This document shows, piece after piece, positions 24,001 to 36,480 of a stretch of 64,000 bases of DNA (its first letter is position 1; each line of letters begins with the position of its first letter). The stretch spans positions 380,417 to 444,416 of the forward strand of contig CAJNDT010006003.1 of assembly GCA_905221615.1 (NCBI GenBank). Direction: 5' to 3'. Made by a program: the position numbers and the translations under genes. The notes under the pieces were generated by a model. The model did no database searches. It was not told the DNA's origin and saw nothing but the letters and a program-made list of their open reading frames with translations. Source of the DNA: Symbiodinium sp. CCMP2592 (lineage: Eukaryota; Sar; Dinophyceae; Suessiales; Symbiodiniaceae).

Positions 24001-25119
24001 GTCAACGTAATTGGATATCGAAGAAGCTTTCTTCTTGGCGCATGTCTCCAGGTCGTCGGAGCAAGATCTGGGGCTTACAAGCCCAGCGCTTTGCACTCGT
24101 TGGGTTCAGTCATGTACTATGGAAAGATTTGAAACGTTCACGGCTTCGCCCGACGCGACATAGGCCGCGCCGATAAAAGCAATGCCATGAATCTCCTGTC
24201 TTGGGAGTCGGCTGAGAAGCGGCATTTGGCACAAGAGAGGGTGTGGCTGCATAAACGGTGATAGTTTTCGCTTTTGTAATGGCGTCACTTGGCGTAGTGG
24301 TTGCAACTACCAGCTATTGGTTTGAGAGTCTGTTGGGTCAGGGTCTAGGGTTGCAAGATTATGGTTCTTTGCCGCGCAACGTGCAGGGTTCTTGGCTACT
24401 TACCTGAAAGGCGGGATGACATACCTGAAGCCGAAACCAAAGACCGACAGTCTTGCAAGCGTTTTTTGCAGAAAAACATTTAAATCCTAATTAAATCCCG
24501 AAACCCTGTAACCCTCAGCTGATCCCAGCCGCTAGGCCCCCAGAAGAATTTGACAAACAGCGTAAACCCTCTTAAACCCCGAAGCCCAATCTTTGTGGTG
24601 CCAAACCTGAAACTCTCCATCTATCTACATTTGGAGCGCGAAACATCCGTGCGACAAGCCCCAAAGTTGCGCGTGCAATGATGCCGGGGCCTGACAGGCT
24701 AATTTTCGTATACATCGCAGTGTTTTATGGGGACGGTTGCCCGTTTCATTTGTCAGCTGTGTAGCCAGCATAGCTGTTGGGAAAGCTTCGCACTACTGAT
24801 ACGTTTTAGGGCCCACATGCGCCATGCTTGACAGGAAAATTCCTAAACTCTAAACAACCTGTGCATCTCGCTTTGCAACGAAGCCACGGGTTTCCCCCGG
24901 TGTTGGGTTCAGGGTTGACTGAAATCCCGGAAGGCTCAAACCCGAAGCACTGAAAACTACACACGAAACACCGAAGCCTGCTAAATCCCAGCTTGAACCA
25001 TAAGCCAGTCAACCACGCGTCTCCCTAAATCCAAGAATCCTGATCACTAAGCCTCTGAATCCCTGAACCCTTTCTAGCAATGACAATGCAAGGCTTAAAT
25101 GCTGGAGTCGCTGTTTTGG

Positions 25120-25330
25120 AACATTCGTGGTTCCTACATCCTAAAACCTCGTTCCAAACTGCTAGGTACTAATTCCCAAATCCTACTCCTACTTCCTAAA
25201 ACATAGTCCCTAGGTCCTAGATCCTAAAACTCCTGAATAAGAGTTCCTCAATCCTAAAGTCTATGTCCTGGATTCCGAAATCCGAATCCTGGTTCGTGAA
25301 CCCTAGCCCTATAAATCCAAAATCCAAATA
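25120..25330. repeat. Degenerate TCCTAAA-type repeat
   Basis: Many ATCCTAAA, GTCCTAG and ATTCCTA words at 7-14 bp spacing. It looks like a relative of the telomere-like sequence with a changed core. Confidence 0.55.
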
Positions 25331-25576
25331 GCTAAGTTTTGAGGCCAAGTTCCTTTATCCTAGTTCACTTAGGGGCTGAGTACCCTAGCCCAAAAATGTT
25401 AGTTAACCTTTGTAATTCTGGTAGGATTCTAAGAGCCCCAAAAGGTCAAAGGTTACCTACTCAGCTACTAAGTTCGGGCTCTGTGAGGGGAAGCCTCCGA
25501 AAGCTTTGGGAAGCCTTTTTGAGGTAATTGGGAACCTCTTTAGCCAATCTGCGTTGAAAATCTGGAAAGCTGGGAC

Positions 25577-25612
25577 CTAAACCCTAAACCCCTACCCTAA
25601 ACCCTAAACTGT
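25577..25612. repeat. Telomere-like tract
   Basis: Short CCCTAAA run. Confidence 0.8.
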
Positions 25613-25780
25613 GGGGTTGTCTGTGGAGTCTCCGAGACACTAAGGAAGGCGTTGCATCCGTGTGCCGAGTTGGCAGGAAAAGTGAACATAAGATAGAGAA
25701 TGCGTTATGGAATGAGGTTAAGCTTTAACCTCAAAAAACAGATAGGCCTGGCACACATGAAAAGGCATCATGAAGGCCCC

Positions 25781-25835
25781 TATATGGGTGGTTGTCAAAC
25801 TTGTGGTCCCGCTATTATTATACCCTTATCTGTGA
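25781..25835. repeat. Family D inverted-repeat element, left half only
   Basis: ATGGGTGGTTGTCAAACTTG matches the left end of the D elements at 35614, 36371 and 41460. No matching right end follows. Confidence 0.6.
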
Positions 25836-26910
25836 GGCTCTGAACGGGGTCACCATTCGCAAAACACCGGCCCTGCATTTTTGGAAAGGTAAGGGGTAAG
25901 GTTTAGGGCTTCAAGGGCCCTGGCAGCTTCAGCCTTGATGGCAGACAGCACAGCCATCTCGTCTTACGGACGCATCGACAATTATGTCGCCCCAGGGGCA
26001 ACATCCAGTACTTCGAAGCACTGGCGTTGAGAGTTTACAGGAATGTCAATGCCGACACCCAGAACAACATCCGTAAAGAGTGACTCCTTATCAGCACCCA
26101 TAGTTGCGTTAACTCTGTCCAACATTCATCATTGGGACACTGTTCACTACAGAATGTCCGTTGATGTTCGCTTTCATCCCAAAACAAGCAAAGGCTGCCT
26201 GCTCAGATACTCAAGCAGAACCCCTTCAATACTGCAAACGAAATCGAAATGCCGCAAGACCCTATGAAAGACTGCAAAGCCCCATGAAACCTTGTCAAAC
26301 CTACGAAACCCTACACAGCACAGTAGCCCTAAACCTTCAATCGCAATACCTGCCTCAACGGAACCCTTTGACTTTGAAGGAACCCTACATACTATAGGAT
26401 GGACAGACCGGGCCTGATCTGCATCGCGGATGTCCACCGCATGCCGCCGGCCCGGCGGAGCGTGCACGATGCCATCGCAACAGGCGAAGCTCGGCACCGA
26501 GAACCAATAGGGTTTGGGGATCACTGGTTCAGGGGCATACTTACGGGTGTAGGCTTTGGGGGTTTAAGGTTTAGTGCTTAGGGGTTTGAGGGTTTGGGGT
26601 ATGATTCAGGGCTGCTGCCTCCTAGGGTTTAGATATATGGCATTTAAAGCTTAGACTATGGTTTTGGGCTCAGGCTTATGACTTCGGGCTTAGAGGGTTC
26701 AGATTTCGGGTGTGGTCGAGGGTTTAAGTCGCATGCTCGGGGTCTCAACCATGTAACATAATTTAGCACCGCTATTCCTTCGAAAGCTATACGTATGCAT
26801 CTCTGGATCTCCAACCCTCGCCACGAAATCGATTTGCAGCAGCTGTAGCCTCAAATGACATTCGGTGGTCGGCGCAGGCATTGCAGCTCGCTACGATCAA
26901 AAGGCCTAAA

Positions 26911-27016
26911 TTAGAAGGGGCCCCCACCCTTTAATAGTGACTATAAGGATTATATTAGGGCCCGGCCCTATTATATTCCTCTTATACCACTATTACAGGG
27001 TGGGGGCCCCTTCTAA
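26911..27016. repeat. Long palindrome
   Basis: The arms 26911-26962 and about 26966-27016 are reverse complements over roughly 50 bp with few mismatches, meeting at a GGGCCCGGCCC centre. TTAGAAGGGGCCCCCACCCT is the outer end. No ORF. Confidence 0.92.
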
Positions 27017-29052
27017 GGCCTAAATTTCAATAGCCGCACACCCTATAAACTACAATGCAATTGAAAACAACAACCTCTCGGAATGTCCAGTGTTCCCCTT
27101 GCTGTTGAACCACCTCTGAGCCCGAAACTCTTGGCCTTCCAAAAGCTGGTATGTTACACACCCTTGCGAAACGCGATAACGACCTGATAAAAACTGACAC
27201 TGTAAAAGACAGAAAGTATGCAACGCCTTTATGGAAAGCGCAAAGCCTTACAAAACACTGATCAAGCCTTTGTAAGTTAGGAGGTGCCCTGACTTCATGT
27301 GGTGCACGGTGCAGGCAGGGCGAACGAAGAGAGAACAGAGTTCGAGGCTGGGATGCATGTAAAGAGCTCATCTTCTCAGAAGGCTCGCTTTACGGCTTTA
27401 AACCATAAGCTCTAGCTAAACCCCCAAAATAACGGCGCTTATCGTTTTGGGCGTTGGGGTCTGGCGTCTTGGGTTCAAAGGATGTATAAATCTGAGCAGT
27501 TTAAGTTTGCTCAGATTTGGAATGGAAGGAGGCCTGCGAAGATATTGGAACAAGGTTTTATCGGAGAAAGGCCTCAGGCTCAATGTGGAGTTTGGGAATT
27601 TGGTTTTTGGGATATCCGCCTGCATCCGGCGACGCATATGAGCTTTCAGGCTTGAGCTTTGACGTCTGGGAGTGTCGACGAAAAAGTGCCTAAGTGTTAG
27701 GTTGAATAAACCTAGTTGCTGAGTTGATAAGCTCCAAAAAGTGTATACTTTCAGTTCTATAAGAGATCACATTATCCCAAAAAGTGTAAAGTGTGCTCAC
27801 GCGGCTACTAAGTAAACGGAGAATCCCTAAGCCCTTACACCAACACGAAACCATGCAGAAAGAAGGATACCCTCAGATTTAACTGTGGGCAGGCCTACTG
27901 CTCTGGGCCTTCCAACTATATCATTCGTTTTTTAAAGTGCCTGAACAGATTGAACTGGTTTTTGGGGCTTGTATAGCATCGTAGCTTTAACCTATTACAA
28001 GCCCTTCAAAGCCCTAATCTCTCAACCCTAGACCCTAAACCTTACATAATTAACGGTTGCAAGCCCTACAATAACAGCGGGGCTGAGGCACAACTCTTGC
28101 CCATATTATTGAGGCTTGCGGAAAAGGGGGAGGGAGAAAAAAAAGCCCGCACAACCCTGCACAACACTCTAACGACTAAACTTGAACCCCAACCCCCCAA
28201 GCCCCATAAATCCCCAGAGCCTGAACGTCAAACCATGAATCAAAAAACCCTAAACCTAGACCCTAAAGCCTGAACCATGGACTCCAAAACTCTTGGCCAC
28301 ACCCTGTAATTAGGACTTTGCACACACCTTTGGAGCAACCCTAATAGGGCCTTTAGAGCTACAGAAGCCCTCACCCTAAACCCAACAAATCTCTCGACAA
28401 AAACCCAAAACTTAAAGCCCTAAACCCGAATCCGTGCTGCTTTTTTCCCAGCCGGCCGTCCCTTGAGGATTCGGCGCCCAAGCAGCACAGGCTCCGAAGC
28501 CAACATGGGCAAAACCCTAGCAATAATGATATTAACAGGAAAGTGATACGCACAAGACTCACCTTAAGAATGCTACTACAGAACCGTGGAAACAGGAGAG
28601 AGCGAGATCACTAAACCGTTCAATGTGCTGAGGCGGTGATGGAATGTCATTCAGTGTATAAACCGAACATAGGAACAACGAAAAGTATGTTAACAGTGCT
28701 ACTTCGCAAACCTTCAACAGGAACTCTTTAATAACGTGCACCCTTCACAGAATTCTGGCCCAATGCTTCTTCAAAGCAGCGGGCCCTGACAAGAGCCCAT
28801 CTGAGGACATTGAGATGAAGGGGATTACGGTTCCACTCTAGCCTGCCATAGCGTCTTGGGTCTACTATATGGCATGGGTCTTCGTTCTAGCCGGCTAGTT
28901 GAAGTTCTACCGGCCGGGAGTGGCCCTCTAAAGTAGATAGGGTATCTGGCAACTGGCCGAGTCGTTCGTGCCCGGCACTTTCAGGGACTGAGGCACCGGG
29001 CTTTCAGGCATCGGGTTGTAGGGCCGAACAAACCCAAACCCCCCCAACCCTG

Positions 29053-29220
29053 CTTGGAGGTACATGGGTAGTAGTTAAAATAGGTTGCAAGCCGGGTAAC
29101 TGTACTTAAAACCCATAATATTAACGTAGTTATACGTATGGTTACAAGTAGGGTAACTGTACTTAAAACCCATATTAAGGGACTTGTAACTGCACTGATA
29201 ACTACCCATGAACCTCCAAG
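29053..29220. repeat. Inverted-repeat element, family C
   Basis: CTTGGAGGTACATGGGTAGT at the left and ACTACCCATGAACCTCCAAG at the right, with one mismatch. The interior holds two GGGTAACTGTACTTAAAACC words. Confidence 0.9.
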
Positions 29221-29513
29221 TAAACCTCAAAGGCTCAATGGCTGAGCCTTACGATTCTGCTTAACTAGTCAACTGTGATTCTCGTTACCCGAAAAACCTA
29301 GCCGCTTTACTGATGGTAAGCTTACATATGCCCACTGCCCAATTACGGCATATGCTGTTCCGGCTATCTTACTACTTGCCTCCCTTATTTATTGCTATCA
29401 CTTGTCACAGTCTTGTTATTGGTCACTCGTGTAATATTATTACAGTTCAATTTGTAATAGTAGCGGTTGCAAGCATACCTGTCTTCATAGCAACTCGTAA
29501 CAAAATCAACTGC

Positions 29514-29600
29514 ACATGGGGTACGGCCCCCACTCAGTAATAGTTGAATAATATTCATACTATAGGTATACTAGGACCTTAATAGTAGCCCTATTATAGA
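29514..29600. repeat. Dispersed repeat, family J
   Basis: GGGTACGGCCCCCACTCAGT onward matches the reverse complement of 39066-39141 for about 42 bp. Confidence 0.75.
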
Positions 29601-29734
29601 CTCTTACTGCAAATGGGCAGTACTTAAATCGCACATATACTCTGCGTCGTGTCAGTCCCCAGATCTCGCTTCTGAGAGCTTCGCAACTCAAGCCGCGAGC
29701 TTCCTTCCGGGGAGGAAACCTGACCAAGGAAAAA

Positions 29735-29925
29735 TCCTAAACCCTAAAATCCGAAACCCTAAAACCCTAAACCCAAAAACTCTAAACCCCACACCCTAAC
29801 CCTAAAACCCTGAACCCTAAACCCCAAAACCCTAAACCCTAAAACCCCAAAACCCTAAGCCCTATACAACTAAACCCTCAAACCCGAAACCCCAAAACCC
29901 TAAACCACAAAACCCTCTAAACCCT
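29735..29925. repeat. Telomere-like CCCTAAA tract
   Basis: About 24 degenerate units, many as AAACCCTAAAACCC. Confidence 0.9.
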
Positions 29926-30084
29926 AGGCCGCTACACCGACTAGAACGGCTTGGGCAGCTCCGGGCTCAGGGTCCAAACTCTGGGTTGGCAGCTTTGGAC
30001 TCGGGGTTTGCCTTCGTTCCGAACCAAGAGAGACCTTACCTTTGTTTTTTTTTGAAGGCCCTTTTCCTCCCTGCTACAGTCGGA

Positions 30085-30275
30085 ATAAGGTATTGGGAAA
30101 CCTAGAGGTTAACGGTTTAGGGTTTACAGGGTTTTGGTGCTTCACGGTTTTAGGTATTGGGAAACCTATAGGGGTTAAGGGTTTAGGGTTTACAGGATTT
30201 TCGGGCTTGACGGCTTTATAGAGTTTAGGTATTGGGAAGCCTACCTGTTTACCCCTAAACCCTAAACCCTAAACC
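30085..30275. repeat. Telomere-like tract with a duplicated segment and orientation switch
   Basis: TTTAGGG words with a repeated GGTATTGGGAAACCTA unit (about 30092, 30154 and 30227), then a switch to CCCTAAA near 30245. Confidence 0.8.
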
Positions 30276-30356
30276 CGCACCCTGTGAATGTAGGTTTCCT
30301 TTTTTCTCGAAATCACACATCCAAGGGCCCGATAAAACCTCATAAGTCAAAGGGGA

Positions 30357-30470
30357 ACAGGAGGGACCCTTAATGGGGATCTGCCCTATAATGGGCTATA
30401 TAATGGGTATATAATAGCTATATTAAAGGTATATACCTAGGGGTCCTTTTTAAGGGTCCATCCCTTCCCC
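30357..30470. repeat. Inverted-repeat element, family K
   Basis: GGGACCCTTAA near the left pairs with TTAAGGGTCC near the right, with a TATA-rich centre. Confidence 0.7.
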
Positions 30471-30604
30471 CTTGGAATAAGCGGAAGTCGCAAGGCCCAA
30501 CCCCGAGAGCCTAAGCCGTCCCGCATTCAAGTCCTATGATTGGTCGATGGGGTTTGGGGTTCTCTACGTGATTTTGGTTCCAGTGTGCCGGCATCGGATT
30601 CGTA

Positions 30605-30905
30605 CTAGTGACCAGTGATAGTACTTATAACGGTCAGAATAATCATAGAAAATAACAGTGGTAGCAAGAATAGCAGTCATTATACTGCTGATAGTCATAG
30701 CAAAGTACTAATGTTCATAATAATGTCAATAACAACATTAATGACAATACGGTTACTAGTAATAGCAACAATACTGACACAAGAAAACAGTAGCAATAGC
30801 ACTCACAATAACAATAACCATAACATAGCCAATAGTGACGAATATGGTAACTGTCATACTCATAGTAATAATAGAAAGAATGCTAACACTCATCACCATC
30901 AAGGT
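30605..30905. repeat. Period-3 low-complexity tract
   Basis: About 300 bp of ATA, GTA, AAC and TCA-type triplets without a fixed unit, open in some frames but lacking any protein-like pattern. Probably a decayed trinucleotide repeat. Confidence 0.7.
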
Positions 30906-31027
30906 ACAGGCAGTGGTTCTTGTTTGGGGGCTTGAGCTGCCACTTCGGGTGCTTACATGCATTGCCCTCCGAAATTAAGCACCTAATCACTTAACCCTTC
31001 TCCAAGCCCTTAAACCCGACACTACCC

Positions 31028-31118
31028 ATATCCCCCAAAGTAGTTCCTTTTTGGGATTACCTTATAGGATTCTATGTATGAAACCCCAAAAAAGGAACTA
31101 CCTTGGGGCCTTAGGGTA
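31028..31118. repeat. Inverted-repeat element, family A
   Basis: CCCCAAAGTAGTTCCTTTTT at the left pairs with AAAAAAGGAACTACCTTGGGG at the right apart from one base. Confidence 0.88.
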
Positions 31119-31194
31119 GACCCTAGACCCTCTACTCAAGACAAATCCTTTCAACCCGACTCCCGGCTTCCGAAATCCGCGGGGCTTCGGTTCG

Positions 31195-31255
31195 TGTTTA
31201 GCGGCTAGGGTTTGGGGGTTTGGGGTTTAGGATCTAGGGTTTAGGGTTTGGCCGG
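31195..31255. repeat. Telomere-like TTTAGGG tract
   Basis: G-rich orientation on the + strand. Confidence 0.75.
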
Positions 31256-31392
31256 CAGTTAACGCGAGCCGGATGCGAGAAACTGGTAGGTTCCTGAGTA
31301 CTTGGAGGTTCAAGGGTAGTTATAAAGGTTCGTTTTCAGGGCCCCTTTAAAGGGATCTATAGGGATTCTATAAGGGTGTAGGGTTCAGAGCC

Positions 31393-31507
31393 TACTTGGA
31401 GGTTCATGAGTAGTTATAAGTAGCGTTATACGTAGGGTAACTATACTTATAACCCATATTCGGGGACTTATAACCCTACGTTTAACTACCCATGAACTTC
31501 CAAGTAG
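31393..31507. repeat. Inverted-repeat element, family C
   Basis: TACTTGGAGGTTCATGAGTA at the left and TACCCATGAACTTCCAAGTA at the right. Confidence 0.88.
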
Positions 31508-31864
31508 CCGCCCTCAATACTGCAGGTAACATGTTTCCTACTGTTTGGTTTCAATTTGAGAAGGGAAACCAAAAAGAGAAGTGCAAAAGGGTACTACTGG
31601 GGAACCTAGGGTTCCGGTGCATAAGGGGGTTCAGGGTTGAGCTTTTAGAGCTCAAGGCTTTAAGGTTCAGGGTCTCGGACATAGGAGTTTTTAGAATTTA
31701 GGAGAGGGGTACGAAGTGAGGATACCGTTGACGGCATGGTTCTGATGCGCTTCTGAGTCCAAGAGCATCAAATCAGAGCTATCCGAGTTATAGGGTGGTC
31801 CAGGGTGGGCTTCACGGAGCGAAATCTAAAGACAGGCGAGAAACTGTCAGCCGGGGTTTTGTCA

Positions 31865-31970
31865 GAGTAGTATGTGGGCCTTAATAACTCTGGTTTTTTG
31901 AGGGCAAATTTGCTATACACATAATAAGGAACCCCCCAAAATAGTATAAGGCCCCCTATAGTATGTCCCT
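31865..31970. repeat. Inverted-repeat element, family F, diverged
   Basis: GTGGGCCTTAATAACTCTGG at the left; ATAAGGAACCCCCCAAAA and AAGGCCCCCTATA at the right. Confidence 0.65.
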
Positions 31971-32874
31971 CTGTCCTCCACTCGAAGCTTCCACTTCGTT
32001 AGTTTAAGGCCTCTCTGAAAATCATGGCCCAAACCCCTGGCCCAGAACTCGTCAGGTTTAGAGCCAGTTTGGGGTTTAGGAGCTTACGGGGTCAGGGGTT
32101 TAGGGTTTAGGGTGGTTAGAGTCCGTTTAAGGGTCAGGTGTTTGGAGTTTAGGGCCGCAAAACCCTAAGCCCTCCTCTCGGACTGCCTGAGTAACCAGGA
32201 AGCGCGGGGCGGATGACGTCCACGGGGTGGCAGTCGCGCTCTGTGGGCATGTGCCGGGGCCTTGATTGCAAGCAAAGGAATCCCTACCTATAGTCTCCAT
32301 TGATTTTCACTTTAAAACTTTAAGCAGAAGCAGTTGCACATTTTGGATCCTATAAGGTGCAGCCACCTCAACGACACCAAACCGGGTGCAGTACATGGGT
32401 GTGCAGCCCCAAACATCCATTTTGCCGTTCTCATTGTTCTCTCAGGGAGGCGCACTTGCCCACATGATGGGTGGCATACTCTGAGCATAGGGTTTTGGGC
32501 ACAAGATTGGGTGTAGTGGTTCACATAGGCAATATTGCTTAAAGACAGGTTAGGCCCTGGTTAGGCAATTGGGGCTGCAGGGCCTCACTCCAAAGCACAA
32601 AACCCCCAAAACCCCCGTCACGGAATTAATGTGGCCTCACAGCCCTGCAACCAGCCGAGAGTGGTTCTTAAGAAGGGATCTCTCATTCAAGAGCTCCGGT
32701 TTAAGGCTTACCTTAACTCCGAATGACCTCCCTTTTTCGGTGAGGATGGTGCCAACAAGGCGAAGTAACTTCGCAACACCAGCGGAGACTATGCCTAGGG
32801 TTTGAGGATCTCCAAGCTGTAACCTGTTATACTAGCAGCCCTTTAGTCCCAGAATGGCAGTACCAGCCTTAATA

Positions 32875-32982
32875 GCCCCGTGGGAATTGACTATACTATA
32901 TACTATAACTGCCCCGTGGGAATTGATTATACTATATACTATAATTGCCCCGTGGGAATTGATTATACTGTATACTATAACG
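32875..32982. repeat. 36-bp tandem repeat, three copies
   Basis: GCCCCGTGGGAATTGA starts at 32875, 32911 and 32947. Units are nearly identical. Confidence 0.95.
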
Positions 32983-33077
32983 AAAATCACTGCTAAGGAA
33001 TATCTGCATGTCTTACATACATAGATATGCACACATAAACATAATACATCTACATAATACATATCTGTACCCCAAGC

Positions 33078-33190
33078 ATACATACACGCATATCTGCATG
33101 CATACATGCATACATTCATACATGCATACATTCATACATGCATCCATGCATGCATGCATGCATTCATGCATGCATGCATGCATGCATATG
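33078..33190. repeat. CATA/CATG microsatellite
   Basis: Tetranucleotide CATA, CATG and CATT run. Met/His-rich ORFs here are artefacts. Confidence 0.95.
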
Positions 33191-33810
33191 TTTACTTTTG
33201 TAGCTGTCTATGTAAGTACATCCACGACATAATACAGTACATAAAGTTATGGTTTCCGGGGCAGGAGCAGCCGCTGATGCTCACCCGGCGAGTACGTGTG
33301 CGGCAGGTCGTTTTGCAGCCGCCCATGACTGGCAGAACAAGTTTCTACCCGTCGGTTGTGGTTACGATCTTATGATGGAATGCTCAACCCAAAAACTCTG
33401 AACCTAAAACCTCCAAACCCCTAAAACCCTTTCTTGAGGCAAACTGAAATCGAGATTAGGATTTAGCCTCTACTACTTCTAGGCCTAAACTTGAGGATTG
33501 GGGTCTGATTGGTATCTTGTGGTGCAAGATGCTGTGGAGTGTACTCCGGATGCGAAGCGGATACAACCCCTACAGCTAGCGTGCACACTACACCCTACAG
33601 CCACAATCGAAGATCCCTGCACTCTGTGCTCTAACCCATCCAACATGGGAACCCTGGCTCCATGATATACACCCTCGTAAAGCCTCGAAACATCCCTTTT
33701 CAAGCCCCAAGAGTGCGCATAAACCCTCTACGCTGCCGCAAAACCCTTCCACGCCCTGAACTGGGGTTCGAAGTAGCCGGGGAGAAAAGTGTAAGCATTC
33801 TATTCATACT

Positions 33811-33884
33811 GGGAATGGGGAAATGGATTATGGAATAATGCGGATTATATAGGGACTACTATAAGGATCCATTCCCCCATTCCC
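33811..33884. repeat. Inverted-repeat element, family L
   Basis: GGGAATGGGGAAATGGAT at the left pairs with ATCCATTCCCCCATTCCC at the right with one mismatch; 74 bp in total. Confidence 0.85.
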
Positions 33885-33954
33885 TACTTATAACGCGCCA
33901 AACCCGCGTTCGCGCGCGCAGGATCAAGAATCCCAGGAGTAGAAGGATATCCTT

Positions 33955-34014
33955 ATCATCATTATCATCATCATCGTCATCGTCATCATCATCATCATAA
34001 TAATCATCATGAGT
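33955..34014. repeat. ATC microsatellite
   Basis: Run of ATC triplets with GTC interruptions. Confidence 0.95.
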
Positions 34015-34330
34015 GTAGCAGCAGCACATCAGCTTCCTGAGGAGTGCAACTCTTGCCACCACGAGGAGTTCGCTCACGGTTCGCTGCTGCATTTGCCAAA
34101 GCATGCGGATTCCAGGAAACGGGAGTCTCAGAAACAGCAGGCTTGGTAGAAGACGAAGAAGCTGTTGAGGTCACTGCATTGTCCTCGCACAAGTCAACAA
34201 TGTCGTGGGAAAGGTCCACAACATCGTTCGTGTAGGCTTGCAGCGCACGTAGCTGCCGCAAACGCCACTGAGGGTCGGCCATCTCTGGAAGGTCCATGGC
34301 GAGCACAGCCAGACTAGAAACATGCTCATA
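34015..34330 (-). pseudogene. Coding-like island, unknown
   Basis: The C-terminal ~100 residues of a 198-codon minus-strand frame (MDLPEMADPQWRLRQLRALQ onward, then an Asp/Val-rich helix-like segment and a Ser/Thr-rich tail) have a protein-like residue mix and few telomere-like words. No family is recognised. It may be one exon of a host gene or a decayed fragment. It ends beside the ATC microsatellite. Confidence 0.28.
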
Positions 34331-35426
34331 TGCTGACTGCTGAATGGGCATGGAAAGTGGCCTGTGCCCTAAACCCTGCGTGGGCCGAGGCGTTTGAGGA
34401 TAGCATTGCATGCGAAGCCCATGAAAGCATGCGCCTGCCGGTGTTTGCAGCTGGCCCCAAAATCTGCGCTGTTGCGCGCGAACGTGGGTTCGGTGGGAAG
34501 AACCAGACAGTCGTAGTGGCCAGCAGGTCCCGAACAGCGAAAGTATTATATAACCGGAGTTTGAAGCAACCAGGGACAAAAATAGTGTAGACTTTACTTT
34601 CATAATGGCTCCTTTAAGGAACAGATACCAAAAAACGTATTCAAGTAAGGTACTCCAAACCCAGGTTAACGAAGTGGTACTCCAGAAACCAAGCCCTAAC
34701 CCTCAGCCGGCCTCTGTCGGAAAAAACGGTGCCCAGTGTAGGAAGGCAAACCGGGGCCGGAAGTCCGGGGCCTTCCCAAGAGAGCCCAATATATGCCCCC
34801 AATTAAGGAATAGACCTTGAAGCATAAGGGGCTTCATGTCATGATTTCGCTGTAGTCCTTAATGAAGGGGTAGTAGGCCAAGGCTCAGATAAGACAGCGG
34901 CCATACTAACTAGTCAATATTCGTGTTTCGGGATTAGGGCTTATAGTGTTTATAGCGCTTAGGGCTTCAGGCTCGGGGACTTTCTGGCTTATCAGGTTTA
35001 GGGCTGGGCATTTAGGAGCTCATATATAGGACCCGGGCCTGCTCAATATACCTTACAATAGCAGAACCTGGTCCGGTCCCTATCAGTTCTTTATTGGTGT
35101 TTCAATAGTCAGAACCTACAATAAATTTTTATGGTAGTTTAAGCTAATCAATACTAGGCCTTGGAGTCTTGGAGCTTAGGGGCGAACGTGACATCTGGAC
35201 ATTATCAGTGTTAGGACTGCGTTGCTATAAGGGCTCCATTAGGGCTTCATTGTTCTGTGTTAATGGTTAAGAGTTTGGGAGTTCAGGGTCGTGCAGGGTT
35301 TACAGAAGTCTAGGGTTACTGAAGGCTACCTTCGGTTTGGGGCTTCGGAGGCTCGTCCGCAAAGGCCCACTTGAAATAATTAAGAGCGTGTTAACACCAC
35401 CAAATACTAAACCCGTGAAGATAGGT

Positions 35427-35522
35427 CTACCCAGAGGCCGCAAAGTAGTTCCTTTTTGGGGTTCATATATAGAATCCTATACGGTACTGCCAAGAAGGAA
35501 CTCCTTTGGGGCCTCTGGGTAG
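35427..35522. repeat. Inverted-repeat element, family A
   Basis: CTACCCAGAGGCC at the left and GGCCTCTGGGTAG at the right are perfect complements, followed inward by GTAGTTCCTTTTTGG and CCAAGAAGGAACTCC. Confidence 0.9.
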
Positions 35523-35613
35523 GCTTGCAACAGATGCAACCTATGATGCACAATTTGTGGGTAACTCAGAATTTTATAGACCAGCAACTCGCAATACTAT
35601 TCATCTCGACATA

Positions 35614-35714
35614 CATGTGGGTAGTTGTCAAAATTATGGTCCCCTTTTTGGGTCTCTATCATAATACGGCACCTAATATTTAGGGTACCAAAAAAGGGAC
35701 CATAATCACTACCG
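35614..35714. repeat. Inverted-repeat element, family D
   Basis: GGGTAGTTGTCAAAATTATG at the left; AAAAAAGGGACCATAATCAC at the right. Confidence 0.8.
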
Positions 35715-35774
35715 AGTAAGGCCCGGACTTTCATGCTTAGGCGCCCTTCACCTTCTGACCTCTGAACCGTGTAA

Positions 35775-35835
35775 CAACCCTAAGCCTTAAACCCCTGAAA
35801 CCCTAAACCCCTTAAACCCCATATACACCCTGAAC
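35775..35835. repeat. Telomere-like tract
   Basis: Degenerate CCCTAAA units. Confidence 0.7.
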
Positions 35836-36370
35836 CCAAAAGCCTATCTTCTCTAGACTGAGAAGCCGAACAGCTTGGTGTCGGACACACCATGCCCCAT
35901 CCACTTGTACTTGGGATCCTTCAGATGAAGCCGAAGGTTTAGGGCTTAGTGAGCTTGGGTGTAGGGCACAGGGGTTTAGGGATTTAGGTGTTCCGCTCTA
36001 TTAATGATTAATGGTTGGTTCAAGATGCTAGCGGCTTGAGGATTTGGGGCAGTTGAAGTACAGGGTTTAAGATTTAGCGCACTCGGTATTAGATCTTTTG
36101 CGGTTTCGGTGCTGGAGCTTTGCTTACGGCGTACGGAATTCGGGTCCAGGTTGTGCAGATAAACGAAAAGTCTAGGTGGGGCGCCTGCATGCATATGGTG
36201 GTCTTCGGCCGCCGACCCCTATGCTAATTCAACACCGTAGCCGCTTCAGCAAACGGTTTCGGGCTGAATAGCCAAAATCCTGGGCCCGAAACACTAGACC
36301 AATCAGCACTCCTGCTGCCACATGGTCCAGGTCGCACAAGTGGCTTGGGAGCGAAGACCCCTGAGAAGTG

Positions 36371-36480
36371 GACATGGATGGTTGTCAAGATTCTGGCCCC
36401 TTTTTGGGTACCCTAAACATAACGTGCCGCATTATAATAAGGACCAAAAAAGGAACCCTAATTTTGACAACCACCCATGT
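36371..36480. repeat. Inverted-repeat element, family D
   Basis: ACATGGATGGTTGTCAAGAT at the left; TTTTGACAACCACCCATGT at the right. Confidence 0.88.

Larger units (their letters stand above)
16861..33810. other. Gene desert built from telomere-like words and inverted-repeat elements
   Basis: No ORF in this interval shows a convincing protein family. The sequence is dominated by degenerate AACCCTAAA and TTTAGGG words in both orientations, with MITE-like palindromes and short tandem repeats listed separately. The least repetitive parts are about 21220-24480, where only motif-free ORFs occur. Confidence 0.55.

Noticed and set aside
23752..24096. 114-codon minus-strand ORF
   Set aside because: Composition is somewhat protein-like, but a plus-strand frame overlaps it and no motif supports it.
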